Source: Edaphobacter sp. (GTDB lineage: Bacteria; Acidobacteriota; Terriglobia; Terriglobales; Acidobacteriaceae). From it: a stretch of 64,000 bases of DNA. The notes under the pieces were generated by a model, which saw only the letters and a list, made by a program, of their open reading frames with translations, did not search any database and had not been told where the DNA came from. The stretch is from contig NZ_JAPWKF010000001.1 in NCBI RefSeq assembly GCF_028283685.1, forward strand, positions 248,001 through 312,000, given 5' to 3'. Below, in pieces: positions 10,101 to 18,335 of this stretch (positions within the stretch are counted from its first letter, which is position 1; each line of letters opens with the position of its first letter). The position numbers and the translations under genes are program-made.

Positions 10101-11761
10101 CGAGAATCATTGGAACCGCCGGTTCGGAACGGAAGCGACGCATGTTGGAGATGCTCGGCGTCGATCACGTTCTCAACTCGCGCTCTCTTGAGTTTGCCGA
10201 TGAGGTGATGCGCCTTACCGGAGATGGTGTCGATGTTGTTCTCAACTCCCTGGCTGGTGAAGCGATTACTCGCAGCCTGAAGTGCCTGAAGCCGTTCGGC
10301 CGATTCCTTGAGATAGGGAAGCGAGACCTGTACGACAACACGCATCTTGGGCTTCGTCCTTTCCGCAAGAATCTGAGCTATTTCGCCATTGATGCCGATA
10401 CGCTGCTTGTGCAGCGGCGCGGACTGGCTCGTTCTCTCTTCCATGCGGTGATGGAGCATTTCGCGTCGGGTGCTTTGAAGCCCCTGCCGTTCGAGCAGAT
10501 TCCGATCTCGAGAGCATCGGAGGCATTTCGCGCCATGCAGCAGTCCCGTCATGTAGGGAAGCTGATCCTCTCCATGGAGCTCGACAGCGCAGATACTCTA
10601 CCGGTTGTTCGTACGCAATCGATCATCCGGAAAGATGCAACCTACCTCGTGACCGGCGGCCTTGGAGGCTTTGGCCTGGCAACGGCGAAATGGCTTGCGG
10701 AGCAAGGGGCGACGTCGCTTGTTCTTATTGGTCGGCGCGGTGCGGTCACAGAAGAAGCGAAGCAGGGAGTTGCGCTGTTGCAGCGCAGCGGTGTTCAGGT
10801 AAAGACGCTGGCGATGGATATCGCCAACTTCGAGATCATATCTGAGGCGCTTCATGAGGTGCGCGCCACGATGCCTCCGATTGCGGGCGTGATTCACTCC
10901 GCGGCCGTCATTGAGGACGCTCCTGTTCTTCAGATCAACCCTGCGCTGCTCTCCCGGGTGCTTACTCCCAAGATCGCTGGCGCATGGAATCTTCACCTGG
11001 CAACGCTCAACGATCCGATTGAGATGTTTGTTCTTTATTCTTCGTCAAGCACTGTCGTTGGGAATCCTGGACAGGGCGCTTACGTTGCCGCCAACTTCTA
11101 TCTGGATGCCCTGGCTCAGCATCGTCAATCACTGGGACTGCCCGCACTGGCGGTTGGCTGGGGAGCGATCAAGGATGTTGGTTTCCTCACCCGCCACGAA
11201 AATGTCGCGGAGATGCTGCGCACGCGTACCGGAATGGACGCAACGCCATCCGAAGAAGCTTTATCGGAGCTGGGAAGGCTGACCGCTGCTGGAGTCACAC
11301 GTATGTGTGTTGCGCGCTTTGATCTCCAGAAGTTGGGAAGGGTTCTTCCTGGCACGCTGGTTCCGCGCTTTTATCCCATCATCACTCCGGCTGCAGCGTC
11401 ATCGCTCAGCTCGATGGAGACTCTTGCTAACAGGTTGCAGCAGGTTCCGATGTCGGAAAAGCGCAGCCTTATCGTGGAAGTTGTCCGAGAGCATGCGGCC
11501 AAGGTACTTGGAATGGGCATGCAGCAGATTGATCCGGAGCAGCCGTTGGCGGATTTGGGACTCGACTCGTTGATGGCGGTGGAACTTGCTCTTCTCGTCG
11601 AGCACGATGTCGAAAAACCAGTGTCGGTGATGCAGGTGTTGAGTGCGGGAAGTGTTTACGCCATCGCTGACTTTGCCCTTCGTGTCATGGGCAACGAGCG
11701 CACAGAAGCGCCCATTGCCCGTGGAGAGGAGACGGCGATTACTGCAGGCCTGAAGGGATAG
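4133..11761 (+). CDS. Iterative-type reducing polyketide synthase, KS-AT-DH-cMT-ER-KR-ACP
   Basis: About 2542 residues in a single complete reducing module with no thioesterase. Numbering from 4133: KS with active Cys198 (DTACSSSL), HGTGTTVGDP and KSNIGHLEAASG; AT with Ser650 in GHSVGE and YAFH, but GNGPQ in place of GQGxQ; DH with His955 and Asp1126 (HPALLDSCFQ), its first motif being HVVQRSVVFP, so the usual Gly is Arg959; a methyltransferase-like segment (~1400-1560) whose SAM loop is degenerate (LELNGKDG); ER with NADPH loop HGAAGGVG; KR with TGGLGGFG and Tyr2317 in YVAAN; ACP Ser2479 (LGLDSL). The order matches fungal highly reducing PKSs. Capsule-associated synthases of the RkpA/WcbR kind are a possible relative. 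The frame opens at a TTG (4097); AGAGAG (4112-4117) better serves TTG 4127 or ATG 4133. Product probably a methyl-branched or simple fatty acyl chain handed to the next gene. Confidence 0.93.
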   Translation: MRSDQAFTSNESSSSMVTKSQGARGRHTGREIAIIGMSGRFPGGANSPAELWELLHSGRDGVGEATGDRWDLGWHHPDHQREERVYTRAGGFLDRIDAFDAEFFGISPKEARQVDPQHRLLLELAWEAMEDANLSPRGQAGSDMGVFIGISGNDYAHLVGPQGPDAYSNTGSSLSIAANRISYNFDLHGPSVALDTACSSSLVCVHQACMSMLAGECSSALAGGVNLLVHVRPWIGFSKASMLSPTGRCKSFDASGDGYVRSEGGGLVLLKPLAAAERDGDRILGVILGSGVNSDGRTLGLSMPNGDAQERLLRKVYAQCGLKAEDVFYVEAHGTGTTVGDPIECGALGRVLGAPREDGSFCKIGSVKSNIGHLEAASGIAGLIKVLLSLRHHTIPGNLHFETPNPKIDFEGWKLDVVAGATPIPASDRSVIVGVNSFGFGGTNAHLVLEEYCPAPAEEDKHAQPEKSTPDILLLSGHSQAALAAVAEQYAAFLRNKTESRWSAICAAVANSRSLQRYRLAVSAKSALEAAEQLEHFLAGKAVRGLAQGSSPASVVPLTLVYSGNGPQWWGMGRELLVESAVFRAAIDEIDQIFHPLAGWSLLDEMRKPQSESRVALTEFAQPLLFALQVGLTSALRQEGIVPAAVVGHSVGEVAAAYVSGALTLEDAVNVIYFRSLSQSKTAGGGRMAALGISAREAFELIDEVGGWIELAAENAPDAVTVAGDVAVMDLVVQLLTERGKFARLLPLNYAFHSRSMESIRTELLESLQTLRPRTSRIPFISTVSGTEVDGAALDASYWYRNVRERVEFREAIADLVQERHSGVFLEVGPHPVLKEYVQQTAKVLDHTVVSLQTLRRPGPRGPEPETGNLWTAICACYAHGAVDVSAVFQRSAGIPELPQYPWQRLPHWRGSVILPDIHHPTHRDHPLLGYRMTTGEGIWENTFDLHRIPYLKDHVVQRSVVFPAAGYIQMAFAAAERVSPGATLMLEDIVIQRPLAISEQIDPLVQISVDNATGIFEVRSRQEQYSSEWVRHARGRIGANESTPLGLKVDLDGLLPRMTTQLDSEAHYLECSRRGLDYGSDFQGVDRLLMSPVDSPYQEAVATIRLPLTVDPNLSQYRAHPALLDSCFQMLISLVAQRDRRDTAVLPVSFGRIISYGTLPESFVCHLIIRHESERTVVADFHLVDAAGNLLLLIEESRSQKANFNAGSTTPLIAESWTIDPGYRSLILPAALPEPHAVKEMLKDDLAQIILRHDCRSYYSEIQPRFDLLARAFVAEVIDDLRGTQTEFDASSLISSVGSSEDLQRMESLIKLAADHDVVFKQGQGWKRGTEILPAADALWKELFQDHPRYQSELLQLSRTAESLRRTSMDSDFNTAKIAEPAFEFAPFQLVYSEIARAAVQKIVASWPSHRPVRVLELNGKDGALTAWLLPVLPIGRTDYVLTDASEALLGRAEQRLKDYSSARYMTIDPEQDLTAQGLSEDYFDLVIVSGIFRALASPATLLKQIHRLLAAGGYVMLTEVQRTPASDLMFLRSLRTPHDASEVTGHAQGFVSWKKFIEAEGFASSVILSDEEACAAPCEPRQAIVLAQRDNRVSEMASIPREFTDVSASKILTIFEDDHDQDERLFQGELVDELRANGCEVETYLVRLSDGGQNNEMQKIWTRSGPYDHVIYIAAPSLADLTADKLVASESARCAHVLDAVRVIETTRQDHTTQLTIVTRGVLRGAFGGGPADPAQAPIWGLGRVIGNEHHGLSCHLVDCPSDTLAVSQRAHLLARELLQRDDETEVQLADGFRFVNRDRVVTLSEQSRHPNSGDRGHTESFVLDFVPQGGLDSLYLRAVARRKPGPGQVEIAVKAAGLNFRDVLWTMGMLPEEAVEEGFSGPTIGMECAGEIVQVGSDVGNVKVGDRVVAFASSSFAGFVTTDSDSVSLIPDGMPYPEASTIPTAFLTAYYALDHLAQLQPNEIVLIHGAAGGVGLAAIQVAKLRGARIIGTAGSERKRRMLEMLGVDHVLNSRSLEFADEVMRLTGDGVDVVLNSLAGEAITRSLKCLKPFGRFLEIGKRDLYDNTHLGLRPFRKNLSYFAIDADTLLVQRRGLARSLFHAVMEHFASGALKPLPFEQIPISRASEAFRAMQQSRHVGKLILSMELDSADTLPVVRTQSIIRKDATYLVTGGLGGFGLATAKWLAEQGATSLVLIGRRGAVTEEAKQGVALLQRSGVQVKTLAMDIANFEIISEALHEVRATMPPIAGVIHSAAVIEDAPVLQINPALLSRVLTPKIAGAWNLHLATLNDPIEMFVLYSSSSTVVGNPGQGAYVAANFYLDALAQHRQSLGLPALAVGWGAIKDVGFLTRHENVAEMLRTRTGMDATPSEEALSELGRLTAAGVTRMCVARFDLQKLGRVLPGTLVPRFYPIITPAAASSLSSMETLANRLQQVPMSEKRSLIVEVVREHAAKVLGMGMQQIDPEQPLADLGLDSLMAVELALLVEHDVEKPVSVMQVLSAGSVYAIADFALRVMGNERTEAPIARGEETAITAGLKG

Positions 11762-11774
11762 AGAACAGGATGCG

Positions 11775-13175
11775 GTGGGCCCGGATATGAGGGAAGAGAG
11801 ACCAGATCGGAAGTGGCTGGAACTTAGCCTGGCGCAGCAATCGATTTGGCTTGAGTCGAAGCTTAACCCAGGTGCTGCGCTTCAGCTTGGTGGTTGGGCG
11901 CGCATAGAAGGCGAGCTAGATGATCATCTTGCTCGTCAGGCCATGTCGCTTGTCATGGCTCGTCATAATGCGCTAAGACTGCGCGTGGACGAGCATGAGC
12001 CGAGACAATGGATAGACGAATCCATGGAAGCTCCGTTCGTGACATCTATAGTTGCAGCCTCAGACGACCCAGACAGAGCCTTCCAGCAGTACATGACGGC
12101 AGACTTCGCATCGCCGATGCCATTGGGAGATCATCCACTCTTCTGCATCACGCTGATTCGAGATTCTGAAGGGCAGTTTACTTTTTTGCTGTGGAGGTTT
12201 CACCATCTGATTGCCGACTCCGTCAGCGCGTCGATGACCATGCGTCATTGGACAGAGGCCTATCTTTCCTTGTCTGAAGATGTCCCCGGCACGCTTGCGG
12301 CACGTTCCTCCTATGAGGAAGTCATTGCTTCAGACGTGAAATACCTCGCATCGGATATCTATCGCGCGGATCTGGACTACTGGACACGACGATTCCATCC
12401 TTTGCCCCCTGTGCTCATTGTTGAAAGATCGACCACGGATGCTGTAACGCACGAGCACTTCTACAGCGACTGGATGATAGAGGGGCAGCAATGGATTGAC
12501 CTGAATACCTTGGCAGATACATATTCGATAAGCTCGTATCGCTTGCTTTTTGTGCTCTTCGCCCTGGTCGTTTCAAATCGCTACGGAGTAACTGATCTGG
12601 TTGCGGGGATAGCGCTTCATCGCCGGGAGCCTTCGAACTGGCAGTCGCTGGGGATGTTCTCCGGTGTGCTTCCAGTACAGTTCGCCTTCAAGGGGAGCGA
12701 GAGCTTTGCCCAGACTGCGCGCAGATGGGGCTTCCAGATCGATCAAGACCTGCGCCACCAGCGCTTTCCGGTTGACCATCTTGCTCGTGCATTAGGGCTG
12801 TTTCGCGCGGGTCGGGCGAGGCTATTTGACCTGGTCCTGTCTTACATTCCGTCGGAGCGCATCCGAAATGATTCGCTTGATGAAGGGATGCCGATTCGCT
12901 CGGGAACGGTCGCTGCAACCGAGGCGAGCCCAATCAGTCTGCATGTGACGGAATTGCCGTCGGAACAGATGCAGGTCCGCGTCGCGGTGAATCCGAATAT
13001 AGTTCATGGTTCTGAGGCCAATTATCTGATGTCGTTTTTACATGAGATATGTAAGTCCGTACTGCATTCTCCAAACACGCCCGCAGAAAATCTTTTGTCG
13101 ATCAATGGACGGGAACATGCGATAGTGGTTGCTGGAGACTGCCCTGAAGAGGATCGCCAAGAGTGGGTGATCTAG
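11775..13175 (+). CDS. Free-standing condensation-domain protein (NRPS C domain or PapA-like acyltransferase)
   Basis: 466 residues, about one complete NRPS condensation domain and nothing else. The catalytic motif reads HHLIADS, keeping both His and the Asp but with Ser for the usual Gly. It starts 13 bases after the PKS stop (GTG, or ATG at 11787; AGGA at 11767-11770) and precedes an NRPS that has only half a C domain. The natural reading is that it accepts the acyl chain from the PKS ACP and joins it to the amino acid on the NRPS carrier. Free-standing proteins of this fold (PapA type) can also esterify polyketides onto alcohols or sugars, which would make sense in an EPS locus. Which acceptor it uses cannot be seen. 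Confidence 0.85.
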   Translation: MGPDMREERPDRKWLELSLAQQSIWLESKLNPGAALQLGGWARIEGELDDHLARQAMSLVMARHNALRLRVDEHEPRQWIDESMEAPFVTSIVAASDDPDRAFQQYMTADFASPMPLGDHPLFCITLIRDSEGQFTFLLWRFHHLIADSVSASMTMRHWTEAYLSLSEDVPGTLAARSSYEEVIASDVKYLASDIYRADLDYWTRRFHPLPPVLIVERSTTDAVTHEHFYSDWMIEGQQWIDLNTLADTYSISSYRLLFVLFALVVSNRYGVTDLVAGIALHRREPSNWQSLGMFSGVLPVQFAFKGSESFAQTARRWGFQIDQDLRHQRFPVDHLARALGLFRAGRARLFDLVLSYIPSERIRNDSLDEGMPIRSGTVAATEASPISLHVTELPSEQMQVRVAVNPNIVHGSEANYLMSFLHEICKSVLHSPNTPAENLLSINGREHAIVVAGDCPEEDRQEWVI

Positions 13176-13235
13176 GACCGCCGTCTCACTTCCTTAGCCG
13201 CATGTTTGTTGCAGATAAACCACTGAAAGAGAAGG

Positions 13236-16088
13236 ATGGATTTCGATCCAATGGAGAGCTTCAGCAGCCAGCCAGACTCTGCAGAAAGTCTTTCGCGATT
13301 GGATGACGCTGCTTTTCTCGAGTTGCTCACCGCAAAAGATATCAAGCTTCACGCGGAAGACGGGCAATTGCGGGTCAATGCCGTTGCCGGCGCGCTCCAT
13401 GATGAACTGCGCGAAGAACTCAAGCGGCGTAAGGCTGGGCTGATTGCACTCTTGAGTCAGGGCCCCTCTTCTGTAGGTAATCTTCGTAGAAGCGATCTTG
13501 GTGTACGCGCTCGACAGCGCATCAGCCCGGCGGGGCAATGGACGCAGCATCTGCAATATTGGAAGACTCATCTGGAGGGTATCTCTGGATTTCTTGAGCT
13601 GCCTTTCAGCAAGCCAAGACCAGAAGCTTTCGCCGCAAAGACGAGTACGCTCCCTTTTCATCTGCCATCGAAGACCACCGTAATTCTCCGTAACCTGGCC
13701 ATGAGCAGGGAGACCTCTCTTGAAACCCTGCTGGCTGGTGCATTCCTTTTACTGATCTATCGTTACACCGGGCAGCCAGACTTCTGTGTCGGCTTGCCTG
13801 TTTTGCGGAAGCAGCGAAAAGGGGATCCGATTCTTGAGGATAAGATCGAGAACCTAATCCCTTTACGCTTTCGGCTCTCCACGTCCAGCACTTTTCTGGA
13901 GCTGCTGGACGCTGTTCGATCCTCAGTGAATGAGGATTATTCGCACAGCACGCTTCCTTTGGACCGACTGCTGGAGATGCTGCCTATCGCGACGACTCCG
14001 AATGCTCATCCCTTGTTTCAGATCCTCTTTGGTTGCGACTTCTCCAATGGTCATGGAACCGCGCTCATCGATAATGGCGCCGATTCGCTTGCGTATGATC
14101 TCGTCATCTTTATGGATCGCGAGATGAGCAGTGGCTTGCAGGGGCATATCCGATACCAGGAAGAGTTGTTTTCGGCAGATCGTCTGAGCTCTTTTGTCGA
14201 GAGCTATATTGCCCTCCTCGAATCGATCGCCGCGTCTCCGGAAGAGCGGGTCTCGAAGCTCTGTATCCTTGGCGCAGAACGAAGAGAGCGGATGCTGGTC
14301 GACTGGAATCGGACCGAGATGCACCTGCCATCCCATGCGTCAATACATGGGCTTTTTGAGCGCGCGGTCGAGCTGTCTGCTGACTCGGTTGCTGTGATTG
14401 ACGGGGATAAGACCGTCACCTATGCGGAGCTCAACAGGTTAGCTAATCAGATGGCACATTTTCTTTTGGCGAAGAAAATTCCGCGCGAGGCATGTCTCGG
14501 TATTTGCATGGAGCGATCCGTCCATATGATTGTCGCCATGCTGGCTGTGCTAAAGGCTGGCTGTGCCTATCTACCCCTCGATCCTTTGTATCCGGCCCAG
14601 AGGCTGGAGGCGATGCTAGCCGATAGCCACGCTGCCCTGGTCATCACGGACAAGAAGATTCGAGAGGTCATGTCGATCAACGAGCGGCAGATCATGCGTG
14701 TCGATATGGATGAGGCGACGATAAGCACGATGCCGTCGACCAACCCTTCGGCCGAAGTCGAGCCAGACGATCTTGCCTACGTCATCTACACCTCAGGTTC
14801 AACCGGTCGACCGAAAGGTGTCGCCATTGAGCATCATAGTACGGTGTCCCTGCTGACATGGGCTTCGACGGTGTTCTCTGCCGATGAACTTGCACGAGTC
14901 TTCGCGGCAACCTCGATCTGCTTTGATCTCTCAATCTTTGAAATATTCCTCCCGCTGAGTACCGGTGGGAGCGTGATTCTGGCTGCGGATTTCCTGGAGC
15001 TACCAAGGCTCGGTGCCCAGACCAGACCCAGCCTCCTGAACACCGTGCCCAGTGCGATGTCGGCGCTGTTGGTCTCCGAGATAATTCCCGCTTCGGTTAG
15101 GTGCGTCTGTCTCGCAGGAGAGCCTCTGCCCCAGAGCCTGGTGGATCAGATTCGAGAATGCGGAGCTAACATTCGAGTTTTTGATTTGTATGGGCCGACG
15201 GAGACGACGACGTATTCCACCTACGCGCTACGTGATCGGATGTCGCTTGGTACGATCGGGAAGCCGCTCGCCAATACGAAGATCTTTATCCTCGACGCTG
15301 AGCAGCAGCCTGTTCCACCGGATGTCCCCGGACAGATTTATATAGGCGGCGAAGGCGTGGCTCGTGAATATCTGTACAAGCCTATGCTGACACGAGAACG
15401 GTTTATCAAGGTCGATCATCTCGCGTGGACGGATAAGCTGTATGCCACCGGAGATCTCGGCCGCTTTCGAGCGGATGGCAACATCGAATATCTCGGAAGA
15501 CTGGATAGCCAGATTAAGATCCGGGGCTTCCGGGTGGAGCCGGGAGAGATTGAAGCGACACTGCAGCAGCATCCTCGCGTTCGAGATGCTGCCGTTGTGC
15601 TTCGTGCGCTGCCGGGGGGGACTGATGGGCTCGTTGCATTCGTGACGATGACTTCAGCCCCTTTACATTCTTCCGATCTGATTGACTTTCAACAGAAGTT
15701 TCTTCCATCGCACATGGTGGTGAGGGAGATCGTGTTCCTCGAGGCTCTGCCTCTTACACTGAACGGCAAGATCGACAGGAATGCGCTTAAGCAGAGGCCG
15801 GTCTCGGCGCCAAAGCCGGATACTTCGACGAAGGTTCTCAGCGAGCTGGAACAAAAGTTGATCGCTATCTGGGAGCGGAACTTTAAGCTCACCTCAATCG
15901 GTGTCGACGATGACTTTTTTGCGCTTGGCGGTCACTCTCTTCTAGCGTTTCAGATCTTCAATGAGATCGAACGGCACTTGAAGATTTCGATGGTACTTTC
16001 CGTACTCTTCAAAGCGCCGACAGTTCGACTCCTTGCGGCAGAGATTGAACGGAAGAACAATCTTGTGAGGGGATATGCTCTTCACTAA
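13236..16088 (+). CDS. NRPS: TubC docking domain - C-terminal half of C domain - A - PCP
   Basis: 950 residues. Residues ~20-78 match the TubC N-terminal docking domain (AKDIKLHAEDGQLRV ... ELKRRKAGLIALLS). Residues ~100-345 are only the C-terminal lobe of a condensation domain, beginning at the HLQYWKTHLEG region; the lobe with HHxxxDG is absent and no frameshift can supply it, because the preceding gap is only 60 bases. The A domain (~370-850) has YTSGSTGRPKG, YGPTETT and LTLNGKIDRN. By eye against GrsA numbering its pocket reads D-L-F-N-C-A-L-T-Y-K, suggesting a small residue such as Ala or Gly, weakly. PCP Ser901 lies in LGGHSL. There is no thioesterase or reductase; release may need the next gene or the separate C protein. 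GAAGG directly precedes the ATG. Confidence 0.92.
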   Translation: MDFDPMESFSSQPDSAESLSRLDDAAFLELLTAKDIKLHAEDGQLRVNAVAGALHDELREELKRRKAGLIALLSQGPSSVGNLRRSDLGVRARQRISPAGQWTQHLQYWKTHLEGISGFLELPFSKPRPEAFAAKTSTLPFHLPSKTTVILRNLAMSRETSLETLLAGAFLLLIYRYTGQPDFCVGLPVLRKQRKGDPILEDKIENLIPLRFRLSTSSTFLELLDAVRSSVNEDYSHSTLPLDRLLEMLPIATTPNAHPLFQILFGCDFSNGHGTALIDNGADSLAYDLVIFMDREMSSGLQGHIRYQEELFSADRLSSFVESYIALLESIAASPEERVSKLCILGAERRERMLVDWNRTEMHLPSHASIHGLFERAVELSADSVAVIDGDKTVTYAELNRLANQMAHFLLAKKIPREACLGICMERSVHMIVAMLAVLKAGCAYLPLDPLYPAQRLEAMLADSHAALVITDKKIREVMSINERQIMRVDMDEATISTMPSTNPSAEVEPDDLAYVIYTSGSTGRPKGVAIEHHSTVSLLTWASTVFSADELARVFAATSICFDLSIFEIFLPLSTGGSVILAADFLELPRLGAQTRPSLLNTVPSAMSALLVSEIIPASVRCVCLAGEPLPQSLVDQIRECGANIRVFDLYGPTETTTYSTYALRDRMSLGTIGKPLANTKIFILDAEQQPVPPDVPGQIYIGGEGVAREYLYKPMLTRERFIKVDHLAWTDKLYATGDLGRFRADGNIEYLGRLDSQIKIRGFRVEPGEIEATLQQHPRVRDAAVVLRALPGGTDGLVAFVTMTSAPLHSSDLIDFQQKFLPSHMVVREIVFLEALPLTLNGKIDRNALKQRPVSAPKPDTSTKVLSELEQKLIAIWERNFKLTSIGVDDDFFALGGHSLLAFQIFNEIERHLKISMVLSVLFKAPTVRLLAAEIERKNNLVRGYALH

Positions 16089-16132
16089 CCGCAGCGAAAT
16101 AGTACTGATCTTTTTCATGGAGCCCCGATCCT

Positions 16133-16918
16133 ATGACTGCTGGTGAATATGGCACAAGGGAGAGGTGGATCTCTTCTCGTGATCGGGTGCAGGGCGCCAC
16201 TCTGCGGTTGTTCTGTCTTCCACATGCCGGGGCGGGGGCATCTGCCTATCAAACGTGGAAGCGGGAGATGCCTCCCTCCGTCGAGCTCTGTCCCGTCAGG
16301 CTGCCGGGAAGGGAGATGCGTCTGCGAGAGAGTCCATACTCAAATAGCCGCCTGCTGGTGCAGGAGATGAGTGAGATGCTCCTCGCGGACTGCGATATAC
16401 CGTATGCAATCTTCGGACACAGTATGGGGGCGGTTCTTGCCTATGAGCTGGCACAGGCCCTGCGTGAGCGCGGCGCGCCGGAGCCGGTTGGACTTTTTCT
16501 TTCAGGGAGGGTGGCTCCACATTTAGAGCTGTCTGCCAAACCGCTGCATGGGCTTGCTCATGACCGCTTTCTCGCTGCATTGGAGGCTCGATATGGCGGC
16601 CTCCCGCGAGAAGTGCTTGAGGATCAGGAGATGCTCGACTTCTATCTCCCCATTCTACGCGCCGATCTTCGGCTCATAGAGACTTACCGGTATGACTCAA
16701 AGCCGGCCCTCAACTGCCCGGTGCTTGTGACTGCGGGGACAGAGGATACCAGCGTCTGGATGGATGGGCTGGAAGCGTGGAAAGAGCATACAAGCGGGCC
16801 TTTCGAGTTGAAGACCTATCCCGGAGGGCACTTTTATCTTTCCGGTGAAGCAAGAAAGCCACTCCTCAGCATGCTGCACGATAGACTCACCACATTGGAC
16901 CGTATGACCCACATGTAG
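16133..16918 (+). CDS. Type II thioesterase
   Basis: 261 residues, alpha/beta hydrolase of the GrsT/TEII family. The N-terminus LFCLPHAGAGASAY, nucleophile Ser97 in GHSMGA, Asp in TAGTEDTSV and His in YPGGHFYL make a full catalytic set. Such proteins clear misprimed or stalled acyl groups from carrier proteins and occasionally release product. It starts 44 bases after the NRPS stop in the same direction and clearly belongs to that operon. Because neither the PKS nor this NRPS carries its own TE, it could also be the releasing enzyme. Confidence 0.93.
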   Translation: MTAGEYGTRERWISSRDRVQGATLRLFCLPHAGAGASAYQTWKREMPPSVELCPVRLPGREMRLRESPYSNSRLLVQEMSEMLLADCDIPYAIFGHSMGAVLAYELAQALRERGAPEPVGLFLSGRVAPHLELSAKPLHGLAHDRFLAALEARYGGLPREVLEDQEMLDFYLPILRADLRLIETYRYDSKPALNCPVLVTAGTEDTSVWMDGLEAWKEHTSGPFELKTYPGGHFYLSGEARKPLLSMLHDRLTTLDRMTHM

Positions 16919-16954
16919 GCGCGCTGCAATGCATTTGGCAAGGATAACGAGCAG

Positions 16955-18184
16955 ATGAATCGCAAAGTTTACGCAATCGTACAGAGCCGCTGGTTCTTGC
17001 CAGGAATCGCTGTGTTCGCCGTCATTATTCGGCTGGCGCTTATTCTGGTGACGCATAAGTATAAAACCGAAGTCTTTGCCGATGAGATCGACTACAAGAA
17101 CATCGGCATCTCGATCGAGCACGGCCTGGGATTCATCAAGGACGGCATTCATCCGACAGCATACCGGCCGCCGGCACAGCCATTCGTGATCGCCGGTCTG
17201 TTCCGGCTCTTTGGCGACAATGATCTTTACGTCAAGCTGTTTGAGGCTCTTCTGCTGCTGGTCGTTCCGTTTGTCTGCTTCAGAGTGGGCAGGCTACTTG
17301 GCCTCAGCGTTGCCGCTTCGAACATTGGGGCGGCAATTGCGACCCTGCATCCGGCCTTGGCGTATGCCTCATCCACGCTGTACCCTACCGTGCTGACAGC
17401 CGTAGCGCTGACAGTCGCCGTCTGGTTATGCAGCATTGCCATGGAGAAGAATCGTGCCGGTGCTGCGGTCGGCGCAGGCTTAGCCTTTGGAATCGCCGGC
17501 GCTGCGACGACGACATTCGCGCCGCTGGGAGCAATCGCTGCCGGTATCCTGCTGCTGCGCCGATCGTATCGATCGGCGCTCATCGTTGGTGTCTTGGGAA
17601 TGCTTCCTACCGTTATCTGGATGTCGCGGAATCAGCATGCGATGGGACAGTTCACCGTAGCGACGAACGGCGGCTACAACCTCTACCTTGGCGCGAACGA
17701 CGGTGCAACACCGATGTCTGGCAACTGGGTTGATCCGCACCTGTTCGATGAATCGACGATGTCCGAGACGGCCCTCGACGGCAAGTATCGTGATGCCGCC
17801 GTCAGCTGGATTAAGCAGCATCCTGCTCATTGGGGAGAGCTGGTTGTTGAGCGTGCGATTGTCGTCTTCGACTCCGTTGGAAATCCTCGCACCCAGGGAC
17901 TTCACTCCGGTCTTCTGGCACATCTGGTGGGTTGGATCATGTTGCCGGTCGTTTTGCTTTCTGTTGTCGGACTGGTGGTTTGCTATCGAAATCCTCTGTC
18001 GTGGCTGACAACAGCGGCCCTGCTTCTTGTCATCGCCAGCTCGGCTGCCACGATTGCCAAGCCACGGTTTCGTTTTCCGTGCGACCCGTTGCTGGCAGAG
18101 TTTTCCGTGGCTGGATTCCTGGTGATGAAAGAGAAGCTTTCTCCGGGCGAGCGGCAGGAGGCAGCAGATCATCTGGCGGCTTAG
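16955..18184 (+). CDS. GT-C membrane glycosyltransferase (ArnT/PMT-like, GT39/83)
   Basis: 409 residues with about ten hydrophobic helices. The first periplasmic loop carries the acidic pair in ADEIDYKN and the conserved YRPPAQPF region, both typical of polyprenyl-phosphate-sugar-dependent GT-C enzymes; a later loop has a small extracytoplasmic stretch (NGGYNLYLGANDG) also seen in this family. It would move a sugar from a lipid carrier onto a lipid, peptide or glycan on the outer face of the inner membrane. Sitting 36 bases after the thioesterase and before the PPTase, it may glycosylate the PKS/NRPS product or a polysaccharide precursor. Substrate unknown. Confidence 0.78.
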   Translation: MNRKVYAIVQSRWFLPGIAVFAVIIRLALILVTHKYKTEVFADEIDYKNIGISIEHGLGFIKDGIHPTAYRPPAQPFVIAGLFRLFGDNDLYVKLFEALLLLVVPFVCFRVGRLLGLSVAASNIGAAIATLHPALAYASSTLYPTVLTAVALTVAVWLCSIAMEKNRAGAAVGAGLAFGIAGAATTTFAPLGAIAAGILLLRRSYRSALIVGVLGMLPTVIWMSRNQHAMGQFTVATNGGYNLYLGANDGATPMSGNWVDPHLFDESTMSETALDGKYRDAAVSWIKQHPAHWGELVVERAIVVFDSVGNPRTQGLHSGLLAHLVGWIMLPVVLLSVVGLVVCYRNPLSWLTTAALLLVIASSAATIAKPRFRFPCDPLLAEFSVAGFLVMKEKLSPGERQEAADHLAA

Positions 18185-18335
18185 CGATTTAGTGAAACGA
18201 TCCATGGCTGGAAGACACCTGTCCACAGCATCGATCTGAAGCTGTCGCAAGCCTGTCTTCAGGCAACGGTAACCGACGAAGCCGGTCACTCAAGTATTCT
18301 TATCTCGTGATTGTTCAGGTCACTGAATCAAGGAT

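Noticed and set aside
9407..10552. 381-residue minus-strand frame inside the PKS
   Set aside because: It is the antisense of the ER/KR-coding sequence, whose plus-strand frame has complete motifs.
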